A model generated the notes under the pieces. That model searched no databases, was not told where the DNA came from, and saw only the letters and a program-made list of their open reading frames with translations. From JASGCP01 sp965263285 (GTDB lineage: Bacteria > Bacteroidota > Bacteroidia > Chitinophagales > Chitinophagaceae): DNA of 64,000 nt. Below, in pieces: positions 16,772 to 25,071 of the stretch (within the stretch, counting starts at the first letter, position 1; every line of letters starts with the position of its first letter). The stretch spans positions 496,001 to 560,000 of the forward strand of contig CBDHHD010000004.1 of assembly GCA_965263285.1 (NCBI GenBank). Reading direction: 5' to 3'. A program made the position numbers and the translations under genes.

Positions 16772-17324
16772 GGCATAACTAAATTTAGTGTGAGGAAAAA
16801 TTTAGTTTACTAAAAGGCTACATCTTTTTTTGAGGTGCTGGGGGATATTTATGTTTTTGTAATTGCTCAGGTATAGGTTCATCATTTATTTTTTATATCC
16901 TTTTCTTTCTTTTGTCTTGATACAAAAGAAAGAAACAAAGAAAAAATCAAGCCTGCAGATAAAGAGCTACAAAACTACGGCTCGCTACGCTAGCGAGAAT
17001 GAATGGGAGGCGGTTAGGTATGAATCGTTATGATGAGCTTATCCATAGGTATCTTTTATGTACATACTTTATGCTCATCATAACGATTCATGTATAAAAA
17101 CTTCCGCCTCCACATTCTCGCTGGTCGCTTCGCTCACCTCGTTTTGTAACGCTCTTTATCTGAGGGCAGTCCTCATCAGACATTTCCTATTATTTCCATG
17201 TTTATATAATTTAATCATCCATGCTTCCAGCACCTCAAAAAAAGATATAGCCCATATTGTTTTCGCAAATATCCATTTTCTTTTGTATTTTTGCATAGTC
17301 CCTCACACTAAATTTAGTTATGCC
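16772..17324 (+). mobile_element. Full-length MITE copy with 8-bp target duplication
   Basis: 553 bp. The ends are 24-bp inverted repeats (left starts GGCATAACTAAATTTAGTGT; right is its complement ending TTTAGTTATGCC). The 8 bp on each side are identical: TATTTTAT at 16764-16771 and 17325-17332. Inside, nested inverted arms pair in order: the CTACATCTTTTTTTGAGGTGC arm with GCACCTCAAAAAAAGATATAG; the GATAAAGAGC/CTCGCTAGC arm with its complement; and a central 18-bp hairpin arm ATGAATCGTTATGATGAGC near 17020 and 17075. The short reading frames inside are not conserved as proteins. It separates accC from glnS. Confidence 0.9.
17286..17293 (+). promoter_or_regulatory. Outward promoter box in the MITE right end, facing glnS
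   Basis: TATTTTTG lies inside the element, 49 nt before the glnS ATG at 17343, and is the only good TAnnTTTG match upstream of glnS. The other full copies carry TATCTTTG or TATTTTTG at the same place. Confidence 0.5.
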
Positions 17325-17342
17325 TATTTTATTAAATAGAAA

Positions 17343-19013
17343 ATGTCCAACTTAACTCATCATCTTAATTTTCTAGAAGAAATAATTGAATCGGATATTC
17401 AATCAAAAAAATGCACTTCTATTACTACTCGTTTTCCACCTGAACCTAATGGCTATTTACATATTGGACATGCTAAAAGCATTTGCTTGAATTTTGGATT
17501 AGCAAAAAAGTATAATGGAGCAACTAATTTGCGATTTGATGACACCAATCCAAGTACAGAAGAAAAAGAATATGTAGAAAGTATTAAAACAGACATTTCT
17601 TGGTTAGGTTTTACTTGGGATAAAATATGCTACGCATCAGATTATTTTGAAACATTATATCAATTTGCATTAACACTAATAGATAAGGACCTTGCATATG
17701 TAGACGATAGTACACCAGAAGAAATAGCTAAACAAAAAGGAACGCCTACTATTGCAGGAATACGCAATCAATATGCTAATAGACATAGACATGAAAACAA
17801 AAAGCTATTCGAAGAAATGCGTAAAGGTCTATTCCCAGATGGCAGTAAAATATTAAGAGCCAAAATTGATATGAGTTCTCCTAATATGCATTTGCGCGAT
17901 CCTATATTATATCGTATTAAACACCAAACACATCACAGAACAGGTAATACATGGTGTATCTACCCTATGTACGACTTTGCACATGGCCAATCGGATGCTA
18001 TTGAAAAAATAACACATTCTATATGCACCCTTGAATTTATACCTCATCGCCCTCTATACGAATGGTTTATTGAACAACTACATCTATTCCCTTCTAAACA
18101 ATACGAATTTGCTCGTTTAAATATTTCATACACCGTGATGAGCAAAAGAAAGATGCTTCAATTAGTACAACAAAAATGGGTACAAGGATGGGACGACCCT
18201 CGTATGCCCACTATTAGTGGACTACGAAGAAGAGGATATACACCAGAAAGCATCCTTCTATTTTGTGAAAAGATTGGAGTTGCCAAAAGAGATAACCTTA
18301 TAGATATTGGCTTGTTAGAATTCTGCATTCGAGAACACCTCAATAAAATAGCTATTCGTAGAATGGTTATCTTGCACCCACTCAAAATAACTATTACTAA
18401 TTATGATAAAGAAATAGAATACATACAAGTACAAGACAATCCAGAAGATGAAGAAAGTGGTAGCCGAGTAATACCTTTTAGTAAAGAAATTTATATAGAA
18501 CAAGACGATTTTATAGTTTCTCCCCCTAAAAAATATTTTCGGCTTGCTCCCGGTCAGATAGTGAGATTAAAAAATGCTTATATTATTAAATGCGATGAAG
18601 TTATAAAAGATACACAAGGGCATATCATCGAACTTAAATGCTCTTATATTCCTGATAGCAAAAGCGGAAACGATACAAGTGGATTACATCCCAAAGGAAC
18701 CATTCATTGGGTAAGCATTTCGCATGCATATAGTATAGCAGTACAATTATATGATCGTCTTTTTATAAAAGATAATCTAAATGAAATAGAAGATGAATTT
18801 ACCAATTATATAAACCCTCAGTCTCTTACAGTGATTTCAAACGCTTATGCAGAACCTGCCATTCAAACAGACAAAAAAAACAACCATTTTCAGTTTATAC
18901 GTCATGGGTATTTCTGTTTAGATAAAGATAGTACAACAGAAAAACTAATTTTTAATCGTACAGTTACACTCAAAGATACATGGGGCAAAATAAATACCGA
19001 AGGAAACATGTAA
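17343..19013 (+). CDS. glnS: Glutaminyl-tRNA synthetase
   Basis: 556 residues, class I synthetase. The first signature is PPEPNGYLHIGHAKS (HIGH at 40-43) and the KMSKS equivalent is MSKRKM at about 266-271. RFDDTNP, DFAHGQSDAIE and TLEFIPHRPLYEW are GlnRS-typical, and the C-terminal half is the anticodon-binding beta-barrel (DEESGSRVIPF, IHWVS). It charges tRNA-Gln directly with glutamine, so this organism need not rely on the amidotransferase route for this tRNA. The start is only 10 nt beyond the target duplication of the MITE, so its transcription is likely now driven from the element. Confidence 0.95.
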   Translation: MSNLTHHLNFLEEIIESDIQSKKCTSITTRFPPEPNGYLHIGHAKSICLNFGLAKKYNGATNLRFDDTNPSTEEKEYVESIKTDISWLGFTWDKICYASDYFETLYQFALTLIDKDLAYVDDSTPEEIAKQKGTPTIAGIRNQYANRHRHENKKLFEEMRKGLFPDGSKILRAKIDMSSPNMHLRDPILYRIKHQTHHRTGNTWCIYPMYDFAHGQSDAIEKITHSICTLEFIPHRPLYEWFIEQLHLFPSKQYEFARLNISYTVMSKRKMLQLVQQKWVQGWDDPRMPTISGLRRRGYTPESILLFCEKIGVAKRDNLIDIGLLEFCIREHLNKIAIRRMVILHPLKITITNYDKEIEYIQVQDNPEDEESGSRVIPFSKEIYIEQDDFIVSPPKKYFRLAPGQIVRLKNAYIIKCDEVIKDTQGHIIELKCSYIPDSKSGNDTSGLHPKGTIHWVSISHAYSIAVQLYDRLFIKDNLNEIEDEFTNYINPQSLTVISNAYAEPAIQTDKKNNHFQFIRHGYFCLDKDSTTEKLIFNRTVTLKDTWGKINTEGNM

Positions 19014-19063
19014 AAACAATCACAGTTCCGAAGTTATATAGTTTTTTATAAAAATATGGCTTT

Positions 19064-19606
19064 TTATTGTTTCTTAAGTATCTTATTTATTTTTATAATC
19101 AATAGTGTAATAATAAATATAAAGACAACTGTACCCATAGCCCAAAATAATCCTATCACTGTTTTAGTCATAACAAGAAAAACAATAACAAACATAAGTA
19201 TAGTAGGTATTTCATTATACATTCTTAAGATTTTACTACTCCACTTAAAAACACCTTTACTTTGTTGCAACAAGATAGTATGGCAAAAAAAATGATATAT
19301 AATTAATATCATTACAAAACCAAGTTTTACATACAACCAATCAGGTAATCCTTCGCTATATTGTAACCATATCAACATTATTCCAAATATTAAAGATAAG
19401 ATGGCAGCTGGATAAGTAATCATATACCATAAGCGTTTTTTCATAATATGGTATTGTAATAATAGTATATTTTTTCTTTGTTCATCTGTATCTTGATATG
19501 CTTCTTGTGCATACACAAACAACCGACCTATATAAAGCAATCCTGCCATCCAACAAATTACAAAAATTACATGTAGCGACTTAAAGACAACAAATATATT
19601 CATCAT
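19064..19606 (-). CDS. hemJ: HemJ-type protoporphyrinogen IX oxidase (CopD-like membrane protein)
   Basis: 180 residues with four or five membrane segments. Family landmarks are KSLHVIFVICWMAGLLYIGR (conserved His in the first segment), WYMITYPAAI, WLYVKLGFVMILIIYHFFCH and RMYNEIPTILM. HemJ oxidises protoporphyrinogen IX to protoporphyrin IX in haem synthesis at the inner membrane. It is the last gene of an operon with hisC and hisB; the gap to hisB is 4 nt. No haem pathway partner is adjacent. Confidence 0.85.
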   Translation of the reverse strand: MMNIFVVFKSLHVIFVICWMAGLLYIGRLFVYAQEAYQDTDEQRKNILLLQYHIMKKRLWYMITYPAAILSLIFGIMLIWLQYSEGLPDWLYVKLGFVMILIIYHFFCHTILLQQSKGVFKWSSKILRMYNEIPTILMFVIVFLVMTKTVIGLFWAMGTVVFIFIITLLIIKINKILKKQ

Positions 19607-19610
19607 ATTA

Positions 19611-20741
19611 TTATATCTTATTTTTAGTACTAGGCAAAACTAAATAAGAAGCATCTCTTTTTACTGCCATTTTAATGGCTTTTGCAAATGCTTTAAATAT
19701 AGCTTCTATCTTATGATGTTCGTTTTCACCTACACAATGAATATGTAAGTTACATGTAGCAGATTCGCTAAAGGATTTAAAGAAATGAGCAAACATTTCT
19801 GTAGGCACATCTCCTATTCGCTCCCTTGTAAAAGTTACTTTCCAATCAAATGCCATTCGGCCACCAAAATCAATTACCACCGTAGCCATTGCTTCGTCCA
19901 TAGGAAGAGCAAAGCCATATCTCTCTATTCCTTTTTTATCTTTTAACGCTTGTGATATAGCTTCTCCTAGTGTAATAGCAACATCTTCAATCGTATGATG
20001 TTCATCTACATGCAAATCTCCTTTTGCCAAAATAGTCATATCCATCTTGCCATGCTTAGGTAACTGTGATAACTGATGATCAAAGAAGTTAAGTCCTGTA
20101 TGTACATTACAATATCCATTCCCATCTAATAACAATTCTACTAATATATCTGTTTCTGCAGTTTTCCTATGTATAGATGCCTTACGAAGTCCCAATTTAA
20201 TAAACATATAAATATCTTGCCAACTATGCGTTTCATATATAATAGTATCCTGTAATTGTTTTCTTTGTTCATCAGTAAGAGGATGCAAGGAAGATATCAA
20301 ATAAATTGCTTTACATCCTATGTTTTTTGCTAACTGGATATCTGACCAACGATCGCCAATTACATACGAATGTGCTATATCAAATTGAGAATTATTTAAT
20401 AAATGCCTAATCATTCCTGTATTAGGTTTACGTGTATCTTTGTTATCTTGTGAAAAGGAAGTATCAATATGTATCTCATCAAATACAAATCCTTCGCTTT
20501 GTAATGCCCTTAGCATCATTTGTTGAGAAGGCAAAAAATGCTCTTTAGGAAATGAAGCAGTACCCATTCCATCTTGATTAGAAATAAGCACCTTATAAAA
20601 ATTAAACTCTGTAGCAATTTTAGCAAGATTAGAAATGGCATAAGAAATAAAATCGGTTTTTTCTATGCTATCTACTTGAAAATCATCTATAGGTTCTTTT
20701 AATATAACTCCATCTCTATCAACAAATAAAATAGGTTGCAT
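19611..20741 (-). CDS. hisB: Bifunctional histidinol-phosphatase / imidazoleglycerol-phosphate dehydratase
   Basis: 376 residues, two fused enzymes of histidine synthesis. The N-terminal HAD phosphatase (about 1-165) has the nucleophile motif FVDRDGVI at 5-12, SNQDGMG and GDRWSDIQLAKN. The C-terminal dehydratase (about 180-376) has FFDHQLSQLPKHG, DVEHHTIEDVAI-like DEHHTIEDVAITLGEA and a second His-rich site ENEHHKIEAIFKAFAK. These ligands bind the two manganese ions. The zinc-binding Cys loop usual in the enterobacterial phosphatase half is not obvious. It starts 13 nt after hisC. Confidence 0.94.
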   Translation of the reverse strand: MQPILFVDRDGVILKEPIDDFQVDSIEKTDFISYAISNLAKIATEFNFYKVLISNQDGMGTASFPKEHFLPSQQMMLRALQSEGFVFDEIHIDTSFSQDNKDTRKPNTGMIRHLLNNSQFDIAHSYVIGDRWSDIQLAKNIGCKAIYLISSLHPLTDEQRKQLQDTIIYETHSWQDIYMFIKLGLRKASIHRKTAETDILVELLLDGNGYCNVHTGLNFFDHQLSQLPKHGKMDMTILAKGDLHVDEHHTIEDVAITLGEAISQALKDKKGIERYGFALPMDEAMATVVIDFGGRMAFDWKVTFTRERIGDVPTEMFAHFFKSFSESATCNLHIHCVGENEHHKIEAIFKAFAKAIKMAVKRDASYLVLPSTKNKI

Positions 20742-20754
20742 ACAATAATAGAAT

Positions 20755-21807
20755 TTATAAGGTAAAAGATTGCAAATGATGCATAAGTAATTTGTTTTCT
20801 TCTTTTGTTCCTACCGTTATTCTTAAACACCCTTCACATAAAGGCTGTTTACTCCTATCTCTTATAATAACACCTTTAGTTTTTAAATAATGATAAACTG
20901 CATGTGCATGTTGTGTTTTTATAAGTATAAAATTCGTTTCAGAAGAATACACTTTTTCCACAATAGAAACAGAAGATAAAGATTGTATTAATTCTTCTCT
21001 TAATGCTACTATCGTCTTTATACATTCGTTTACTTCATCCAATTTAGATAATAAAGATAAAACCAATTCTTGTGTATGACCACTAATATTATAAGGAGCT
21101 TTTACTTTATTAATTACACGAATAATATCAGAAGAAGCAATCATTAAACCTATTCGCAAAGATGCTAATCCCCAAGCCTTACTCAATGTTTGTAAAACAA
21201 CAACATTAGGATAAAGAGATAGCAGTGATATAAAAGAACGATGTCTACTAAAATTAATATATGCCTCATCAATAATAACTAACCCATTAAAATTATGAAT
21301 AATAATTTCTATATCTTCTTTAAAAAAATAATTACCCGTGGGATTGTTGGGAGCACAAATCCAAATAAGTTTCGTATGCTCATCTATTGCTTGAGCAATA
21401 CCATCTAAATCTAATTGAAAAGAAGGCAAAAGATTCACTTTCTTAATATCTACATCTTGAATCTTTGCAGACACTTCATACATCCCGTAAGTAGGCGGAC
21501 AAATAATAACATTATCTACACGGGGTTCACAAAAACAACGATATAATAAATCAATTGCTTCATCACTTCCATTCCCTATAAATAATTGTTCAGTAGTTAT
21601 TTGTTTAATAGACGCAACAACTTCTTTTAACTTATGTTGTAATGGATCGGGATAACGGTGATACGCTTGTGAATATAGTGTACCTCCTAAACTATTTTCA
21701 TTTGCATCTAAAAATGCTTCAGCCTGTCCAAAAAATTCATCTCTCGCAGAAGAGTAGGGTTCTAAATTTATAATATTCTTTCTTACAATATTACTAATAC
21801 ATAACAT
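20755..21807 (-). CDS. hisC: Histidinol-phosphate aminotransferase
   Basis: 350 residues, fold-type I PLP enzyme. NLEPYSSARDEF at the start, LDANENSLGG, GNGSDEAIDLL, CAPNNPTGNYF, IIDEAYINFS and the Lys-containing QTLSKAWGLASLRIGL are all typical HisC motifs. It makes histidinol phosphate from imidazole-acetol phosphate. It is the first gene of hisC-hisB-hemJ; the rest of the his operon is not in the window. The promoter box ends only 5 nt before the ATG, so the mRNA may have almost no leader. Confidence 0.94.
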   Translation of the reverse strand: MLCISNIVRKNIINLEPYSSARDEFFGQAEAFLDANENSLGGTLYSQAYHRYPDPLQHKLKEVVASIKQITTEQLFIGNGSDEAIDLLYRCFCEPRVDNVIICPPTYGMYEVSAKIQDVDIKKVNLLPSFQLDLDGIAQAIDEHTKLIWICAPNNPTGNYFFKEDIEIIIHNFNGLVIIDEAYINFSRHRSFISLLSLYPNVVVLQTLSKAWGLASLRIGLMIASSDIIRVINKVKAPYNISGHTQELVLSLLSKLDEVNECIKTIVALREELIQSLSSVSIVEKVYSSETNFILIKTQHAHAVYHYLKTKGVIIRDRSKQPLCEGCLRITVGTKEENKLLMHHLQSFTL

Positions 21808-21812
21808 AAATA

Positions 21813-21820
21813 CAAAAATA
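21813..21820 (-). promoter_or_regulatory. TAnnTTTG promoter box for hisC-hisB-hemJ
   Basis: TATTTTTG on the minus strand, 5 nt before the hisC ATG at 21807. Confidence 0.5.
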
Positions 21821-21875
21821 ATAGTTTTTTATAGGAAACCGTATTTTTTTATTGCAGTTATTTAGCTAAAAAACG

Positions 21876-21905
21876 AAAGCAATGACCACATCTTTTTTTG
21901 AAGTG
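21876..21905 (-). repeat. Solo terminal motif of the repeat family upstream of hisC
   Basis: Read on the minus strand this is CACTTCAAAAAAAGATGTGG, close to CCTCAAAAAAAGATGTAGCC. It lies about 70-100 nt upstream of the hisC start and next to the full MITE copy. Confidence 0.55.
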
Positions 21906-21972
21906 CAGGAAGATTATTTGTGCTTTTTGTAATGATTCATAATAATTTAGTATTTGTTTCTTAATACAAAAG

Positions 21973-22527
21973 GATATAACTAAATTTAGTGTGAGGGACT
22001 ATGCAAAAATACAAAAGAAAATGGATATTTGCACAATTTTATATGGGCTACCTCTTTTTTTGAGGTGTTGGAAGCATGGATTATTATATAAATATAAACA
22101 TGGAAATAATAGGAAATGTCTGATGAGGACTGCCCTCAGATAAAGAGCGTTACAAAACGAGGTGAGCGAAGCGACCAGCGAGAATGTGGAGGCGGAAGCT
22201 TTTGTACATGAATCGTTATGATGCGCATAAAGTATGTACATAAAAGATCACTATGGATAAGCTCATCATAACGATTCATACCTAACCGCCTCCCATTCAT
22301 TCTCGCTAGCGTAGCGAACCGTAGTTTTGTAGCTCTTTATCTGCAGGCTTGATTTTTTCTTTGTTTCTTTCTTTTGTATCAAGACAAAAGAAAGAAAAAG
22401 ATATAAAAATCAAATATTAAACCTATACCTGAGTAATTACAAAAACACAAATACCCCCCAGCACCTCAAAAAAAGATATAGCCTTTTAGTAACCTAAATT
22501 TTTTCTCATACTAAATTTAGTTATGTC
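21973..22527 (-). mobile_element. Full-length MITE copy (reverse orientation) with 8-bp target duplication
   Basis: 555 bp in reverse orientation relative to the copy at 16772. The terminal repeats are slightly changed (GATATAACTAAATTTAGTGT at the left, CTAAATTTAGTTATGTC at the right). Flanking 8 bp are identical: TACAAAAG at 21965-21972 and 22528-22535. All internal palindromes are present, including the central hairpin. Its promoter-bearing end points toward hisC. Confidence 0.88.
22004..22011 (-). promoter_or_regulatory. Outward promoter box in the MITE end facing hisC
   Basis: TATTTTTG on the minus strand at the same place within the element as at 17286. Confidence 0.4.
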
Positions 22528-22582
22528 TACAAAAGAAAGAAAATAAAACCTGCAGATTAGACAATTAAAACATTTCTATATG

Positions 22583-22656
22583 CTCCTCAGACAGGACTTG
22601 AACCTGTGACCCTCTGATTAACAGTCAGATGCTCTAACCAACTGAGCTACTGAGGA
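22583..22656 (-). tRNA. tRNA-Asn (GTT)
   Basis: 74 nt with a complete cloverleaf on the minus strand. The 5' acceptor strand TCCTCAG pairs with CTGAGGA at the 3' end, the D arm is AGCTCAGTTGGTTAGAGC, the anticodon stem encloses loop CTGTTAA with anticodon GTT, and the T arm has GGTTCAAGTCC. The discriminator base is G. CCA is not encoded. Confidence 0.95.
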
Positions 22657-22676
22657 ATATTCATAAAAACAAAAAA

Positions 22677-22684
22677 CAAAAGTA
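22677..22684 (-). promoter_or_regulatory. TAnnTTTG promoter box for tRNA-Asn
   Basis: TACTTTTG on the minus strand, 20 nt before the 5' end of the tRNA. Confidence 0.5.
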
Positions 22685-22723
22685 TTATATTTTTTTTATT
22701 TATCAAACAATTATTATATAATG

Positions 22724-23158
22724 GGGCTAAATCTTTTTTTGAAGTACTCAGACAAATACAATTATACTACTTAATAAGTTTAATGACTACCTCTTTTTTT
22801 GAGGTGCTGGAAGCATGGATTATTAAATAAATATAAACATGGAAATAATAGGAAATGTCTGATGAGGACTGCCCTCAGATAAAGAGCGTTACAAAACAAG
22901 GTAAGCGAAGCGATCACCTCTCCCATTCATTCTCGCTAGCGTAGCGAGCCTTAGTTTTGTAGCTCTTTATCTGCAGGCTTGATTTTTTCTTTGTTTCTTT
23001 CTTTTGTATCAAGACAAAAGAAAGAAAAGGATATAAAAAATAAATGATGAACCTATACCTGAGCAATTACAAAAACACAAATACCCCCCCAGCACCTCAA
23101 AAAAAGATGTAGCCTTTTAATAACCTAAATTTTTCCTCACACTAAATTTAGTTATGCC
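22724..23158 (-). mobile_element. MITE-family copy, reverse, with one GGCATAAC-type end
   Basis: The right side ends in the GGCATAAC-type repeat in reverse (CACACTAAATTTAGTTATGCC, ending 23158). The body has the same arms and 11-bp hairpin but lacks the central hairpin. The left side has no terminal repeat; it passes through CTTTTTTTGAGGTGCTGG (about 22790) and then a second motif (GGCTAAATCTTTTTTTGAAG at 22725) close to tRNA-Asn. No duplication is evident. Confidence 0.7.
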
Positions 23159-23237
23159 AAATAAAGAAAAAGATATAATTATAACAAATACTAGCTTACA
23201 TGGGAGTAGTTACAAAAATATAAATACCTACCACCAC

Positions 23238-23258
23238 CACCTCAAAAAAAGATTTAAA
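23238..23258 (+). repeat. Solo terminal motif of the repeat family upstream of pepF
   Basis: CACCTCAAAAAAAGATTTAA occurs about 60 nt before the pepF start, in the orientation that reads toward the gene. Confidence 0.55.
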
Positions 23259-23297
23259 CTACGATATGATAATAAAACAAAATGGCAAATAAAAATG

Positions 23298-23305
23298 TAT
23301 ATTTG
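23298..23305 (+). promoter_or_regulatory. TAnnTTTG promoter box for pepF
   Basis: TATATTTG ends 13 nt before the pepF ATG at 23319. Confidence 0.5.
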
Positions 23306-23318
23306 CAAGTAAAAATAC

Positions 23319-25049
23319 ATGCAACCTTATTTACCTCTAAAAAAAATCACCCGTTCTTTCTTTCCGGCCTCTTTTGAAGTAACTGATTGGGCAACACTTG
23401 AGCCTTATTGCAAAAACCTATTAGACAGAGATATCAATAGCAAAGTAACATTAGAGAAATGGTTGCAAGACATAAGTGAATTTGAGGCAATTATAAGCGA
23501 AAATGCAAGTTGGAGACATATCAGAACAACAATAGATACTTCTAACAGCACCTATTTAGAATCTTTTCAAAAATTTATTAGCAATATACAACCTTCTTTA
23601 CAATCATATACTTTCGAATTTAATAAGAAATGGGTAGCTTGTCCTTATACAAAAGAGCTAGACCAAGAGGCCTATTTTACAATGTTTAGAAGTGTAAAAA
23701 GCCAAATAGATATTTTCCGTCAAGAAAATGTGCCTATTCTTTCAGAGATTGCAATCAAACAACAAAGTTTTAGTGTTATAACAGGTAAAATGAGCGTAGA
23801 AATTGATCAACAAGAAATAACATTACAACAAGCATCAAAATACTTAGAGTCACCCAATAGAAATAAACGAGAAGAAGTATATTTCAAAATACAAGAACGC
23901 AGATTTCAAGACAAAGACCAATTAAATGAATTATTTACCGAACTCATACAACTGCGCACACAGGTAGCCAAACAAGCAGGTTTTGCTAATTTTGTTGATT
24001 ATGCTTATAAAGCAAGGGGACGATTTGATTACACTAAAGAAGATTGTTACCAATTTCACCAAGGAGTAAAAGAAGTTGTTATCCCAATGGTTAATGAGAT
24101 ATATAAACAAAAAAAAGAAAAACTACAGATTGCCTCATTCAAACCTTGGGATATAGACGCTACTATTCCAACAGAAACACCTCTTCAGCCCTTTAAAACA
24201 GGTGAAGAGCTATTAGAAAAAACCATACAATGTTTTAAACAATTAGATCCTTTTTTTGCTTCATGTATTGAAACCATGAAATCAATGGATCGATTTGACT
24301 TAACCAGTAGAAAAAACAAAGCACCTGGAGGCTATAATTGTCCATTACATGAAACAGGAGCTCCCTTTATATTTATGAACGCTAGTGGCTTAATAAGCGA
24401 CCTTATTACAATGGTACATGAAGGAGGGCATGCCATTCATTCATTTTTAACACATCCCCTACCCCTAACAGCACAAAAAGAATACCCTATTGAAATGGCA
24501 GAAGTAGCAAGTATGTCGATGGAACTAATGAGTATGTCACAATGGGATATCTTTTTTAGCCGCCCTTCTGATTTAAATAGAGCCATACAACATGAATTAG
24601 AAAGAGTAATTACTATCTTCCCTTGGATTGCACAAGTAGATGCCTTTCAACATTGGATATATGAAAATCCTAACCATAGTATAAAAGAAAGAGGCGAAAA
24701 ATGGCTTGAACTTACCAACCTATATACTCCTACCGTATTAAATAAAGAAGGAACTGAAAAATACCAACACATAGGATGGCAAAAACAAATACATATATTT
24801 GAATATCCTTTTTATTATATCGAATATGCTATTGCTCAATTAGGCTCTATAGGTATTTGGCAACAATTTAAAAACGACAAAGAAAAAGCCATTAAAAATT
24901 ATATGTATGCTTTGTCTTTAGGGGGAACCAAAACCTTGCCTGAATTATATAAAGCAGCAGGTACTTTTTTTAATATGAGTTCTAAACACATTTCAGAACT
25001 TCTATATTTTGTTCAAAATGAGTTAAAAAAAATAACATATAATACTTAA
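23319..25049 (+). CDS. pepF: M3 family oligoendopeptidase F
   Basis: 576 residues, a cytoplasmic zinc oligopeptidase of the M3B family. The zinc motif is MVHEGGHAIHSF (His367, Glu368, His371), and the third ligand region EMAEVASMSMELM follows 25-30 residues later. The helical N-terminal oligopeptidase domain occupies about 1-210. It probably cleaves short peptides during protein turnover. A ClC-type transporter gene starts 22 nt downstream. No signal peptide. Length is normal for the family. Confidence 0.92.
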   Translation: MQPYLPLKKITRSFFPASFEVTDWATLEPYCKNLLDRDINSKVTLEKWLQDISEFEAIISENASWRHIRTTIDTSNSTYLESFQKFISNIQPSLQSYTFEFNKKWVACPYTKELDQEAYFTMFRSVKSQIDIFRQENVPILSEIAIKQQSFSVITGKMSVEIDQQEITLQQASKYLESPNRNKREEVYFKIQERRFQDKDQLNELFTELIQLRTQVAKQAGFANFVDYAYKARGRFDYTKEDCYQFHQGVKEVVIPMVNEIYKQKKEKLQIASFKPWDIDATIPTETPLQPFKTGEELLEKTIQCFKQLDPFFASCIETMKSMDRFDLTSRKNKAPGGYNCPLHETGAPFIFMNASGLISDLITMVHEGGHAIHSFLTHPLPLTAQKEYPIEMAEVASMSMELMSMSQWDIFFSRPSDLNRAIQHELERVITIFPWIAQVDAFQHWIYENPNHSIKERGEKWLELTNLYTPTVLNKEGTEKYQHIGWQKQIHIFEYPFYYIEYAIAQLGSIGIWQQFKNDKEKAIKNYMYALSLGGTKTLPELYKAAGTFFNMSSKHISELLYFVQNELKKITYNT

Positions 25050-25071
25050 CGAAAGCATATTAAAAATAATA

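Noticed and set aside
17058..17339. Recurring reading frame of about 80-95 residues starting MYILYAHHNDS, found in five copies of the repeat
   Set aside because: It lies entirely in the palindromic body of the element, occurs on either strand according to element orientation, has no protein-like domain, and is lost in shorter copies. It reflects repeat identity, not a gene.
22677..22760. A second tRNA next to tRNA-Asn
   Set aside because: No further cloverleaf is visible; the adjoining sequence belongs to a repeat-family end.
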